A program made the position numbers and the translations under genes. A stretch of DNA of 64,000 bases, taken from the NCBI RefSeq assembly GCF_008831285.2, contig NC_045144.1:8471886-8535885 (forward strand). Reading direction: 5' to 3'. The notes beneath the pieces were generated by a model. That model did not search any database. It saw nothing but the letters and a program-made list of their open reading frames with translations, and was not told the origin of the DNA. This document shows positions 54,041 to 64,000 of the stretch, in pieces (the first letter of the stretch is position 1; the number at the start of each line of letters is the position of its first letter). This DNA comes from Nymphaea colorata (Eukaryota; Streptophyta; Magnoliopsida; Nymphaeales; Nymphaeaceae).

Positions 54041-55990
54041 ACCCAACAAAATGGAATTTGAGAACAAAATTCTAGTGACAAGGCATCACCAATCAATGAA
54101 GGAAATGAAAAAAAAAAAGATATAAGAGAAAATTAAGCAATCAAAACATGAACAAAAAACAAAAATAAAAGTAACCATAACAATAACAAATGCAAGAGAA
54201 AGATGAGGATTAGAGAAAGAGCTAATCAGAAGTAGAAGTCACCGTACAGCCAATGCCAAGGGCATGATAGACATCTGTTTTTACAATGCATCTTGCAAAA
54301 GTAACACTTCCTGAACATTCAATTGCTGCGCTTTTTTCAAACCCTCTACCAACAACAAATGAACCAAGACTGTCAGCTAAATTGCCAATCGCTACTAACG
54401 AATGTGAGAGTGTGGAAAAGTGAAGGTCAGACTGCTGATGGGTACTCAATATCCATCTTGACTCGAACCCAAGCCCAAATACTGTGCATCATCTTATCGG
54501 GCCGGGTCTGGCCCCATAGTCTAATGGGTTGGGCTGGAGCTCTATACTCTACCCGTCGGGACCCCGGTAGGGCCGAAAGGGTTTTTTTTTTTAATTTACT
54601 TTTTATTTGAATTAGAATTTAGGGCTTGTTCTATTTCGATATTTTGAAGAATCAAAGTTTCGAAACGAAGCTCCTCGTCATTGGTCTCTGCCAAACTGCC
54701 TCGCCACCTCGCCGTCACACCCGCCTCCTTGTCGTTGCTGTCTTGCCATTGTCGTCGCGGCGTCGTCAGACTGCCCGCTGCCCAAGGCCGCATGCCTACA
54801 GCCTAAAAAGCAGCAAATGTCTGCTTGCTGCCCAACGCCACGCCACCTCTTCATCACGGGATCATTGGTAGCCAGACCCCGACCATCGGTAGGTCTGCTT
54901 CTTCTTCATCTACTTCAGGCGGACCGCTGGTAGTGGAGAAAGATTTCAAACTTCCAGTTTCTCAATGTCTCTTACATTTCTCCCCATTTTGTGCAGTATT
55001 GTGAATCCATTCACGTTTCTTTGAATCTCTAGTCCCTGCCTCGTGTCACCCTCGCCTCCTTCTTGTCCCTACTTCGCTGTCACCTTCTTTCTCCTTGCCG
55101 TCGTTGCATCGCTGTCATGTTTCGACCCCGTTCTATGCCGGGCCAGTCTGAAGCCGAATATTCCATCGGCCTGGCTAATTGGGCCGGCCGACCCACCCAT
55201 CCTGAAGCCCAACCTTAAAGCGAGGCCATGAAAAGTAAATAATAAAAGAAAGAGCAAACTACAAGAGAAAACAATGTCCTGATTCTACAAAAGATACAAA
55301 GAAGACACTTAGTCAAGTGGATCTAAAGCGCGAAAATTGTTTAAATTGTTTATATGACAAGGAAAAAAAGGAAAAAAGAAGCTAAGCAAAAACCATGACA
55401 GGAGAAGAAGGGCAGAGAACCAAATGATGAAAAAGAGACTGATTCTAACTGCAAGGAAAGAAAGACGACTTCAACCAGCGAGCCTTGTAGGTGGGTAAAC
55501 ATCTATTGTTTAGCTGTTTAGAAGGAGGATGGAGAAGGGGAATAATGCTAACCCTAGATAGTCAAATGGCAGAGAAGAGGTTTTACAACCAAAAAGCAGG
55601 CTTTCGCAAAAGAAAGCGGTCATGGGATCAACCCGAAGGAGTGATACTTGGCACTTGCTGAGGTAGATGGAAAGCCAACAGGCAAACTAAAAAATCCAAA
55701 GCAAGAGGCCAAACTCTGGCAGTTTGCTGCCTAGAGGCAGTGCCAAAGACAAGGAAAGCATCTGCATACTAGATGACCGAAAAAACAGGCAGGGTAGGGA
55801 GTGGTAAAACATCGTGAATGGTAGAATCTGATGCAGACCGATAAGAAGGCACTGAAAGCTTCAACAGCGAAGTTGAAGTTGAAGAGAAGCCGAGAAAAGG
55901 GACAACGATGACAGAGACCACGACGCAAAGAAAAGAACTAACCAACACATCCAACTACGAAAATTTTTGGCCAAAACCAAAACTGTGGAG

Positions 55991-56043
<53 letters not shown>

Positions 56044-56316
56044 GAAAACTAAATGAAATAATACCTAACACAGAGACTATATGAGGGTGCTTGACAACTT
56101 CGGCTATGAGATCCGAGGTATTTGAAATTACTCTGAATCTCATATCTATGGATTAAGATCAAACCCTCTCCCATCCGACCTCAAATGTGAGGTTTTGGCC
56201 ATAAACGAATGACTAATCTTTTTTTTTTTCGTACTCGTAAAATCCGGTCTTTGTTTACATACTGGGTTCCACATTAAAGGGATATTAAATCAGTCTCAGT
56301 TCTAGTAGGAACAGGC
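54039..56316. other. Intergenic region with a GC-richer patch
   Basis: 54450-55230 is GC-richer (gggccgggtctggcccc, cctcgccgtcacacccgcc) and could be part of a repeat or an old gene, but no frame on either strand matches a family I know. A minus-strand frame near 54449-54222 was considered and dropped. No RNA gene seen. Confidence 0.45.
55995..56039. repeat. (GA)n microsatellite
   Basis: About 22 GA units. Confidence 0.95.
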
Positions 56317-56505
56317 CAGGGGGCCGACAGGAGCCCTGCACCCCCACCGTCCCCCGCCCCCTTCAATTTTTTTAATAAAATTTACCCATAAATTAAAAAA
56401 TTCATTTATTCTATATAAAAATTTTGAAAAATTATATTCCCACACCTGTTAAAATTTGAAACTATAATTTAGCCTCCACATAAAAGCTTTCTAGCTCTGA
56501 CCTTG
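56317..56505. mobile_element. Diverged relative of the 13.9-kb MITE
   Basis: Shares with 13910-14101 the ordered motifs 'cagggggcc', 'ttcaattttttt', 'tatataaaaattttgaaaaat', 'aaaatttgaaactataattt' and 'cctccacataaaagctttctagctct'. Target duplication is not visible, so the boundaries are approximate. Confidence 0.65.
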
Positions 56506-56659
56506 GATCCTCCATCACACTCTAGATGTGGCATATTATGCCTTCTTACCATTAGCCATATCTTTATAAATTACCTCAATTTTCCAAATATTTTTTGGGC
56601 AAAATATCAAAATCACACAACAAATTGACAATGCTTAAATTAAGATGCCCTAAATGAAA

Positions 56660-57110
56660 AGCAGACTAACACTGTTCATGGTTAAGTAAGATCCATTAAG
56701 TTTGTCTACGTCAACCGTAAAGTTTTCTTGCTTTACTTTCTAGCAATGATAAAAAAAAATATCACCTAACTAATAATTTTATTTGTTGAGAATAACTAAT
56801 TTTGATATAGTTAAACCTGAACTAAGAATATTGTTTGGTATATATTATTAAAGAGACGACACAAACTAATCAGCATTATTTTTTTTGGACATGGGCATTT
56901 TCATAATGTTAGCTCATTAAGCAACTTAAGTTAGATAACTTTTCAGCTTAATTGACAAAAGGTTCTTCTATAGTATCAATGCAAAAGCTTAGGAGCATTT
57001 TCAATACTATGAAACAGTTATTTCTGCTTTTCATTTATGTCAAATAGTTATTTATAACTTCGAAAATTCGCATTTGTTTTTCAAAAGAAAGAGATTCGAA
57101 TCCTTCACAT
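56660..57110. repeat. Diverged direct repeat, left copy
   Basis: Shares with 58262-58700, in the same order: 'catggttaa', 'tagcaatgataaaaaa', 'gatatagttaaacctgaactaa', 'tatttggtata', 'caatgcaaaagctta', 'gtcaaatagttatttataactt' and 'ttttcaaaagaaagagattc'. The two copies lie about 1.6 kb apart and flank unassigned DNA. Confidence 0.7.
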
Positions 57111-58261
57111 CAGGGAAAACCCAACGCAGTCATCATTAATGACGCATTTTAGTTTAGCGTCAGTGACAGGTTGAGATTTTGTCTTACTGGACTCCCGATT
57201 AGGTTTGGCCATATCTGGATGTACCACTTAAAAAAACTACAGGAATGTTCTGTATATCTTTCTCGGAAAATTGTCAAAATTACAAAGAAAATAAGCACAC
57301 TTCATGACCCCCTAACTTTCATATATTGTTAAAAATAGATCCAATTTTGTACATGGTTAATAAGAATATCATATGCTTGTTTATGTCAGTGACAAAGTTA
57401 TCGATGTTCAATCATGCGTCTGTACAATTAGCCCATCAACCACGCCTCGCACTGGGTTGATAAAGATTACTACCAACGCATAAGTGAATGCCGGTCAAAA
57501 TTTTACGGATGTTTCTGCAAATTTTGGTAAAACTAAGACCGACCATCGGGCTGATCATCGATCATAACCCTTACCAACGTTCATAGAACATCCGTATGGA
57601 TTATCATCGACGTGTACAAAACATCGCTAATAATAGTATCGACGTTCGAAGACTACAACAATGTGCTCTTTAACTACATTCAGCACACGTAGGTGAACAT
57701 TGCCTATTACGATGCATGGAGAGGAAATGTCGCTGATAATTTTCACCGACACAGTGTTAATCAACATCCAATGGAAACGTTACGTCGACCGTCACTGACA
57801 ATTTTCACTGACGTCTCATGACCCAATCACGTAAAAAATCTTGGCTTGTGTGTATTCGTTCTTTTCTTTTTCCCTCTCTCTTATTTTCTGGTTTTTGCTC
57901 TTGCATTTTTGTTTCTCCCACAAGTGGAAACCCAATGAAATAAAGGATATGCGGGTACTTTTGTGATGAGCTATAAAATAAGATCAGAGAAGTCCCAATA
58001 TGGCAATCGTCGATGATACGATATAGATTTGCATTTGTAGAGGATCAATGAGCCTCTATGACCTTCAGCGGTGGTGGGAAAGAAACATTAGCGAAAACTC
58101 AACAGAATCGACCATCCGTGCACACTATGATTGTGTGTCAATGGAGACCCGAGCTGGTCTAGCTCTATCTGGATCTGCCAATGAAAATTATTGTATTTTG
58201 CCGTATATTTCTTATGGGAACACCTATTTTTCATATAATGTGAAGAACAGACGTAATTTTT
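57111..58261. other. Unassigned DNA between direct repeats
   Basis: 57400-57840 is rich in cgac/gtcg words ('gtcgaccgtcactgacaattttcactgacgtc'-like, split in several copies), which recalls subterminal repeats of CACTA or similar elements. The open frame 58048-58272 (MSLYDLQRWWERNISENS) has no family resemblance and runs into the right-hand repeat; I do not call it a gene. Confidence 0.4.
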
Positions 58262-58700
58262 TTCATGGTTAATAAGAACATCCTTAACTTCGTATATGTC
58301 AAATCAAGTGTTAAGTTTACTTGTAGCATTGATAAAAAAAAAAAAAAAATTGCCCGAGTCATTTCCATACTAAAATAAAATAGCTAATGCGGATATAATT
58401 AAGCATGAACTAACAATATTATTTGGTATAGTTAAAGAGGCTACACAAACCAATAAACAGGAAATTTGTTTTCCATATGGGTACTTTAATCAATTTAGGT
58501 CGTAACCCAACTTAAGTTGAATCCTTGGCGCTTAATGGAATAAAGAAGGCTTTTTTTTTTGTTTTCATTTTAAAGTAATAATGCAAAGCTTATGGGTGTT
58601 TTTAACGATATTAAAAAGTTAAGTGTGCTTTTGATAATTGTCAAATACTTATTTAGAACTTTGAAATCTGCCTCTTTTTCAAAAGAAAAGATTCAACTCT
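58262..58700. repeat. Diverged direct repeat, right copy
   Basis: Partner of 56660-57110, roughly 70% alike by eye with indels. It may be a pair of old LTRs or two copies of a dispersed repeat; no TG...CA ends or target duplication were identified. Confidence 0.65.
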
Positions 58701-59877
58701 TTTGTTATCCTACTTTAGTCTACCATGTTTATGGTCACTTCGCCTCTCACAATGTGCAACTCCAGAGTAAAGGTTTTCTTTAAGTATGAAGTCTTACCTA
58801 GGCAAGCATCACGGGGCTCTACTCTAAAAGTGGCCTGCAATTGGAGAACTGATGATCAATTGCTTGTTTGTTAAGGCCTTCATTGAATTTCTTAAACTGT
58901 CCTGTCAAATCTTACCTAAAAGGAAGCTGCCATGAGAAATCAGTACACAAATGGAATCAAAATATTATTAGTATTCCATTTATTTCCACTATGGATATTG
59001 AAGATGAACAATGAATTCAACATATGGTGAATTAACCAAATTAATGTATGAAAAGCAATAAAACAACATAAATGATGATTGAGTGTTTTGCATCCTTAAT
59101 TGATTCGTGTGGTGCAACTTTGTTACCAATTTTTGCACTATAAATTGGATAGCCTAATCCTTCTCTACACAACAAAGCTGCCTGCTTTTGGCTTGATGGT
59201 ATGTCGATGCTATTAACTATGTGATTCTAGAAGGCTAGTGAGGCATTGCTACTTGTTCCTTTCTTTCTTCTTATTTGCTTTCAATAGTATTCATGGTATT
59301 TAAAATCATGAATTGATCAATGCTACTCTAATATATTTTTTCCAAGTGAAAAGTTCAATCCAGAACCCTTTCATGTCTGTGCCGTTATACTATGAATTCA
59401 AATTGTGCAATGTTTGCAAGTTAAAAAGTGATATGGCATGAATATTTTCATTCCTCAAGACCCATCATCTTAATTTATTACATTGTCATCTTTTTACTAA
59501 AGAACATCATTGAGTTAAAAAGACAAACTACTTTTTATTATCTAAGTTGTAGCTTTTCATATTGAAAATTTTTCCATATTCAATCATATAAAGTTGAGTT
59601 TTACAACTGGTGTGTTACAACAGACAAAATTATCAAAATATAGATAAAAATAGTATATCGAGAACTCAAATGAAGAACTCTTTTAACTAACAATATAAGA
59701 AGCGGAATAGGTAATAATCCAATTTCTCTTTCTAAAACAGTGCATGAAAATTAAAACATGTAATTGCGCCTACACGATCTTCTACAAGGTGCTTTCTGTT
59801 ATAGCTTTGTTAAAACTTCTTGCGTTGATGAAATTTGAGAGAGAAAACAGAAATTATGATTTACCAGCTATGTCACA
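58701..59877. other. Intergenic, no gene seen
   Basis: AT-rich, no coding or repeat signal that I can support. Confidence 0.5.
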
Positions 59878-60610
59878 TGTGCAAGGTGTGGGTGCTAATG
59901 CTGGTTCAGATACATGTGCGGATGTGGCAATTTTGGATGATATCTATATGTATGTATATATAGGTAAATATTAGACCACTTTGGTAAGAGAAAAAAAATT
60001 AGACCCACCAAAATAATTATTAGTGCTTTTTTTTTTGTAATTTAACCTTATAAATTTGATCTTCAGATGTGAAAATGTATTAAGTTTTAGTTATTTTTGA
60101 CATTAATAATGTTTACTAATAAAAAATACACAGCTTTTATAGCATCAGAATTGTCATAGTAGAAAAATCATTTTTTTACAAAATAACTTGAATTAAAACA
60201 TAATTTATCTTAAAATAGTGTTTATGAACACAATAGGATGTTTGCATTTTGTTTAACATAACTTTCAAAACAAATTTAAGTGGCATGGTTTTAGTCTCTT
60301 ATTCAAGTCATCTGGCATCTGCTAATTACTTGCTCTCTCTCTCTCTCTCGCGCACGCGTGCACACACACACACACATCTATTGTTTAATAGCCTTATTTA
60401 TCTATATTTAAATTTTACCTCTTGTAAATTTGTGTATTAAGACTAGTTTATTTAGCTGGCCAGGCATCTAAAATGGTCAGGTTTGGCCCCTGCCCCCCAC
60501 CAAACACACATAGGCTACATCCGATGCTGTGTTGAAACTGCACCAGCACCAGCACAACTGTTGCATCGACGTGGGTGCAACAGTAGTTTAGGTGCAACTA
60601 TGTGACATAG
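59878..60610. mobile_element. Non-autonomous hAT element, CTATGTCACATAG family, copy 6
   Basis: Starts CTATGTCACATGTGCAAGG and ends GCAACTATGTGACATAG, with perfect 8-bp duplication TTTACCAG at 59870-59877 and 60611-60618. 733 bp, with subterminal ggtgtgggtgctaatgctgg and inverted 'caccagcaccagcac' motifs. The only family member outside the UBP26 introns. No coding capacity; contains CT/CA microsatellites near 60331-60376. Confidence 0.94.
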
Positions 60611-61161
60611 TTTACCAGAATACATGGATCAAAGTAAATAAGACATGCCTGACTGGTTATTTTATTGTCAAGAAGAACAAACCTGACTGGTTACTATTTT
60701 GAAGTGTTATGCCTTGGCCAGTTGGTCCCTTCCACCTCTCTTTAATGTTTCTCCTAACTTTTTCTTTGTCATGTCCTCCATGTTGGCCTTGGCTTTTCTC
60801 TAATGAATGATAGATGATCGTAATGTCTATCTCTCTCTTTCTCTCTCTCTCTTATATATATATATATATATGCTGCCCCCTTGGAAATCTTTCCCGTTTA
60901 AAGAGGAGATGCATGTAAGTTTGACATGACACTACTGTTCTCATAAATACTATAATAAAGAGAACTAATTATCATACGTACATCATTTGTCAAAGAATGT
61001 AGTTCAGTTTATTTGAGCATTGTGTTTTAATAATGAAGTTGTAGGAGATGTAGCTCGACTCCCGTGAACCATAGAATCCTGTGAAACCTTTGTGCATCTT
61101 CTCTTTAAATGATAAAAGTTTTCACCAGGGCAGCATCTCATTGCGAAAAAGGAACTAGTAG

Positions 61162-61232
<71 letters not shown>

Positions 61233-63369
61233 GTGTGTGTGTGTGCGTGTACATGAAGTGGCGCTACAATAATCTGTTATTAGAAAAAGGCCAAGGCCAA
61301 CATGGAGGACAAGACAAAGAAAAAATTAGGAGAAACATTAAGGAGAGGCAGAAGGGGCGTCAAGCCATAACAAATGGTTGAGTAGTAATGATGATGGAGA
61401 TATTAGCTACAAAAATAAGGAAGGTTCCCATTTTTAATAACGAAGAAGGTGTAAAAAATAACCATGGATGCATACAATTACATAGCACAGACATAATGAG
61501 ACGGAAGGATCCCCCTAAAAGAAAAAACTGAAAAAAATAGCAAGTTGGACGGATGAAAAGGATAAACAAAGAGTAGAATGTAGGCGTTTATGCTGTTTCC
61601 AAGGTTGTATGGCCATGTATATGGCTATAATATATATTAGGCATTGGTAGGTCTGACTTTTGATCCTTCAAGTGTTGGCTTAAGGTTTTTTTTTTTTCTT
61701 TTTCCATTTTCAATAATTTTGCTTCTTTAGTTGAAGTTTGTAAATGACAGGCCCTTTACATAGATTGACGTTATTATTTTTATATATAGGTCTAGCAAGA
61801 CATCAAAAGGAAGGGGACTGAAGCAAAATGGGGAGAGATTCTCTGGTCAGTAAAGAACCTCCCCAAGGCATGCTGGTTTGCTCATATAGCCAATTTCAAC
61901 ATACTGCCCACAAACAATAGACCTTGAATATTTGACATCTTATTAGCTTATAGATGTGTTTGCATTAGAATATGCATGAGGATCAGCGTCATACTCTACT
62001 GATTACTTGAACTTCTTCAATTAATTAACATCTGGAATTTTGATTAGTTGGATTACTTTATAAAGAATTCATACACAGGATTTCTGCACTGAATTTCAAT
62101 GGTGGATTTGGTATGATTTATACATAATGAATTCCATCTCTCTTGTTGTTATGTTCTAATGCTATCTTTTGGGAAGTTTAGTGCCACCGTAACATGGTTG
62201 TTCATAAGGTGATGTTCAAGTCCTTCACAGATCCAAGGAGGTCTGTCAGACCTGTTCTGAAGTATTCCTTAAGCTGAACTAAAAGGACCAGGTTCTGCTT
62301 GCTATTAAACTCTGGATTAGTACAAAAATTCTTAGTCCCTGCTGAGTGATTCAGATTCAACAATGGCCAATGGTTCATTCAGATTCTTAGTCCCAAACTC
62401 TGGATATCTTGTTTAAGCCTGCATATGCAACAGTTATTTTTTCTTCCATGTGCATGACTATGCTTACTTCAATGTATTGACTCATGTAGAAGTTCTCTCT
62501 CTCTCTCTCGCAAGAAGGGGAGACCATTTGAGAACAAAAGCGTTTGATCTTCGTCATGGGCTGTAATGAGCTTATCTTATAAATGTAGAATGATCTTGTA
62601 CTAAAATTTGATGCCAAAGCTATCATAAGGAAAACGGAGGCCTTCTTGATAAAACTCATGCTCTTACCAAGGCAGCTCAAATGAGAAAGAAAGAGAATGC
62701 AAGTTAAACAGTAACATTAACTCAGATGAAACTAATGGAATCATACAAAGAAACAAGCCCAATTTTTCCTTTTATCCCAAGAATTTTACAAATCAATGAG
62801 AAAAGAAAAGAAAAAAAGAGATTACAAGTTAAACAATTAATGCATACATATTGTTACAAGGAAAGGCCTTCAATAGAACTGAATAGCTCTATAATCTGCA
62901 ACATTTTTTATTACTCTACAAACATAGTTACATATGAAAAGTGTCTAATCTCTACATGCATATGTTTGTTTTTATGCATGTAGAGAACGAAAGAACTCAA
63001 ATAGTTTGAAATTACACTCATTCCCACCGTTCATAACCATTTAGCTGAACCCGCTGAATAAGTTTCTTGTTGCATAAGTCCCATTCTTCCCAACCTTGTC
63101 CTCCCTGTTGTCCGCAAGCCTCTTGTTTCATTCATTCTCCATCATCTGTCAAAATCTGAGAAATGGAATAGAAATAGACACATGGCCGAGGCACACACAC
63201 ACAAAGAGAGAGAGGGAGTGAGTGAGATTTACATGTTTTGAGTAAGTTAATCAGATATAATAATGACGTTGTCTTCTTTTGTTCTTCACTCTAGCTTCAA
63301 GGAAAGACGGTTGTTGTTGTGCGCGATGTCTGCTACCGCAAGCATTGACATCATTCAGCAAGGGATTTG
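60611..63369. other. Intergenic, microsatellites only
   Basis: TA tract at about 60853-60871 and compound TA/TG tracts at 61165-61246. No frame or RNA gene supported. Confidence 0.5.
61165..61246. repeat. (TA)n-(TG)n compound microsatellite
   Basis: Alternating blocks of tatata and tgtgtg. Confidence 0.95.
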
Positions 63370-63706
63370 TGGATAGAGTTTAACAAAAACTGAGTATGAA
63401 AAGTTGAAGGTGAGTGAAAAAAGAGCCTCTTCCTTTTTCATTCATTTGATGAATGGATATTTATACATTGCTGAGAAATAATGAATGGAAAATAAAATTC
63501 TTTATATTTCGATACAGAAAATTACAATAAGATTCCAAGAGCAACCAAATAGTTCTGGAATGTTCCACAATCTGCCACATCATCAATTCTGTTAAGATAT
63601 TTTGAGCCAGCCTTACAAGACGGCAGGTCTTCTAACAGATATTCCAGCATGGCGGCTGAGTCATATTAGCATCATTTGTAAAATTCATGGTGAATAATCT
63701 TCAACA
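63370..63706 (-). repeat. 3' LTR of a third copia element (approximate)
   Basis: On the minus strand it starts TGTTGAAGATTATTC directly after a purine tract and runs to about ...CTCTATCCACA near 63370. It contains a TATA-like 'gtataaatatcc' in the middle. The partner LTR lies outside the window, so the inner boundary is inferred from the purine tract and the outer end is approximate. Confidence 0.7.
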
Positions 63707-63722
63707 CTTTCCTTCAAACTGG
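63707..63722 (-). other. Polypurine tract of the third copia element
   Basis: Minus strand AGTTTGAAGGAAAG next to TGTTGAAG. Confidence 0.75.
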
Positions 63723-64000
63723 AGTATGCAAATCCAGCACACCTAGCTTGGATTTTTAAAACTGAAACTGCTCCTTTGCTAGAGCTTTTGTAAACAAATC
63801 GGCAGGCTGAAGCTTTGATGATATATGTTCTGCTTGACTTATATGATTTTTAACTAAATCCGTCACATAGTGATAGTTAGTTTCCACATGCTTTGTGCGC
63901 TTGTGGAATATTGGATTTTCAGATATATGTAGTGCTGCTTTACTATCACAATACAATTCTGCTGGAACATTATGAATGACCTTAAATCAAGAAGAAGCAC
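63723..64000 (-). pseudogene. Ty1/copia RNase H C-terminus, partial
   Basis: The minus-strand frame from the window edge reads VPAELYCDSKAALHISENP, FHKRTKHVETNYHYV and LQPADLFTKALAKEQF, the end of a copia RNase H domain, and stops at about 63756. A TGA lies in frame near 63990, so this copy is probably defective. The element continues beyond the window. Confidence 0.9.

Noticed and set aside
54222-54449. A 75-codon minus-strand frame (ending YHALGIGCTVTSTSD).
   Set aside because: Looks protein-like but matches nothing I recognise, has no supporting neighbouring exons, and adjoins low-complexity DNA.
58048-58272. A 74-codon plus-strand frame MSLYDLQRWWERN.
   Set aside because: No family match and it runs into the diverged direct repeat.
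1-64000. CRISPR arrays, rRNA, tRNA genes, bacterial-type operons or phage-type systems.
   Set aside because: Nothing of the kind is visible; the tandem repeats are satellite or microsatellite, and the genome is a plant nuclear one.

Overview
This is nuclear DNA from a flowering plant. It carries one plant-type ubiquitin protease gene with GT-AG introns, Ty1/copia retrotransposons primed by initiator-Met tRNA, several small hAT-type elements with 8-bp target duplications, and many TA/GA/TG microsatellites. The species cannot be named from the sequence. Introns of 5-8 kb in a housekeeping gene point to a lineage with long introns (inference only).

Layout. 1-489: AT-rich, empty. 490-3745: tandem satellite with a 138-bp unit. 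4783-10768: a decayed Ty1/copia element on the minus strand, with both LTRs and a foreign block inside pol. 12.8-15.1 kb: an unprocessed pseudogene (plus strand) of a plant coiled-coil protein family, with a hAT MITE inserted in an exon. 18263-49009 (minus strand): the one intact gene, an orthologue of Arabidopsis UBP26 / human USP48. I could join 13 exons in frame into a 1,067-residue protein; about 90% of the 30.7-kb locus is intron. The introns hold a second, internally deleted copia element (41657-44799, perfect 5-bp TSD), five related CTATGTCACATAG-type hAT elements (one nested inside another), and a different hAT MITE. 49-51.2 kb: upstream region of UBP26, with a 141-bp tandem duplication, a fragment resembling the 5' end of U2 snRNA, and a GC-rich probable promoter. 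51.2-63.4 kb: intergenic DNA with microsatellites, a 20-bp inverted repeat, MITE-like pieces, a diverged direct repeat and another hAT element (59878-60610). 63370-64000: the 3' end of a third copia element that runs off the window.

The only gene likely to make a working protein is UBP26, a nuclear deubiquitinase that in Arabidopsis acts on histone H2B and supports silencing of transposons. Here its own introns are packed with transposons. I found no CRISPR array, rRNA, tRNA gene, operon or evidently novel multi-gene system. The most notable observations are the TE-expanded introns with an isolated 72-bp exon, the self-nested hAT family, and the U2-like fragment upstream of UBP26.
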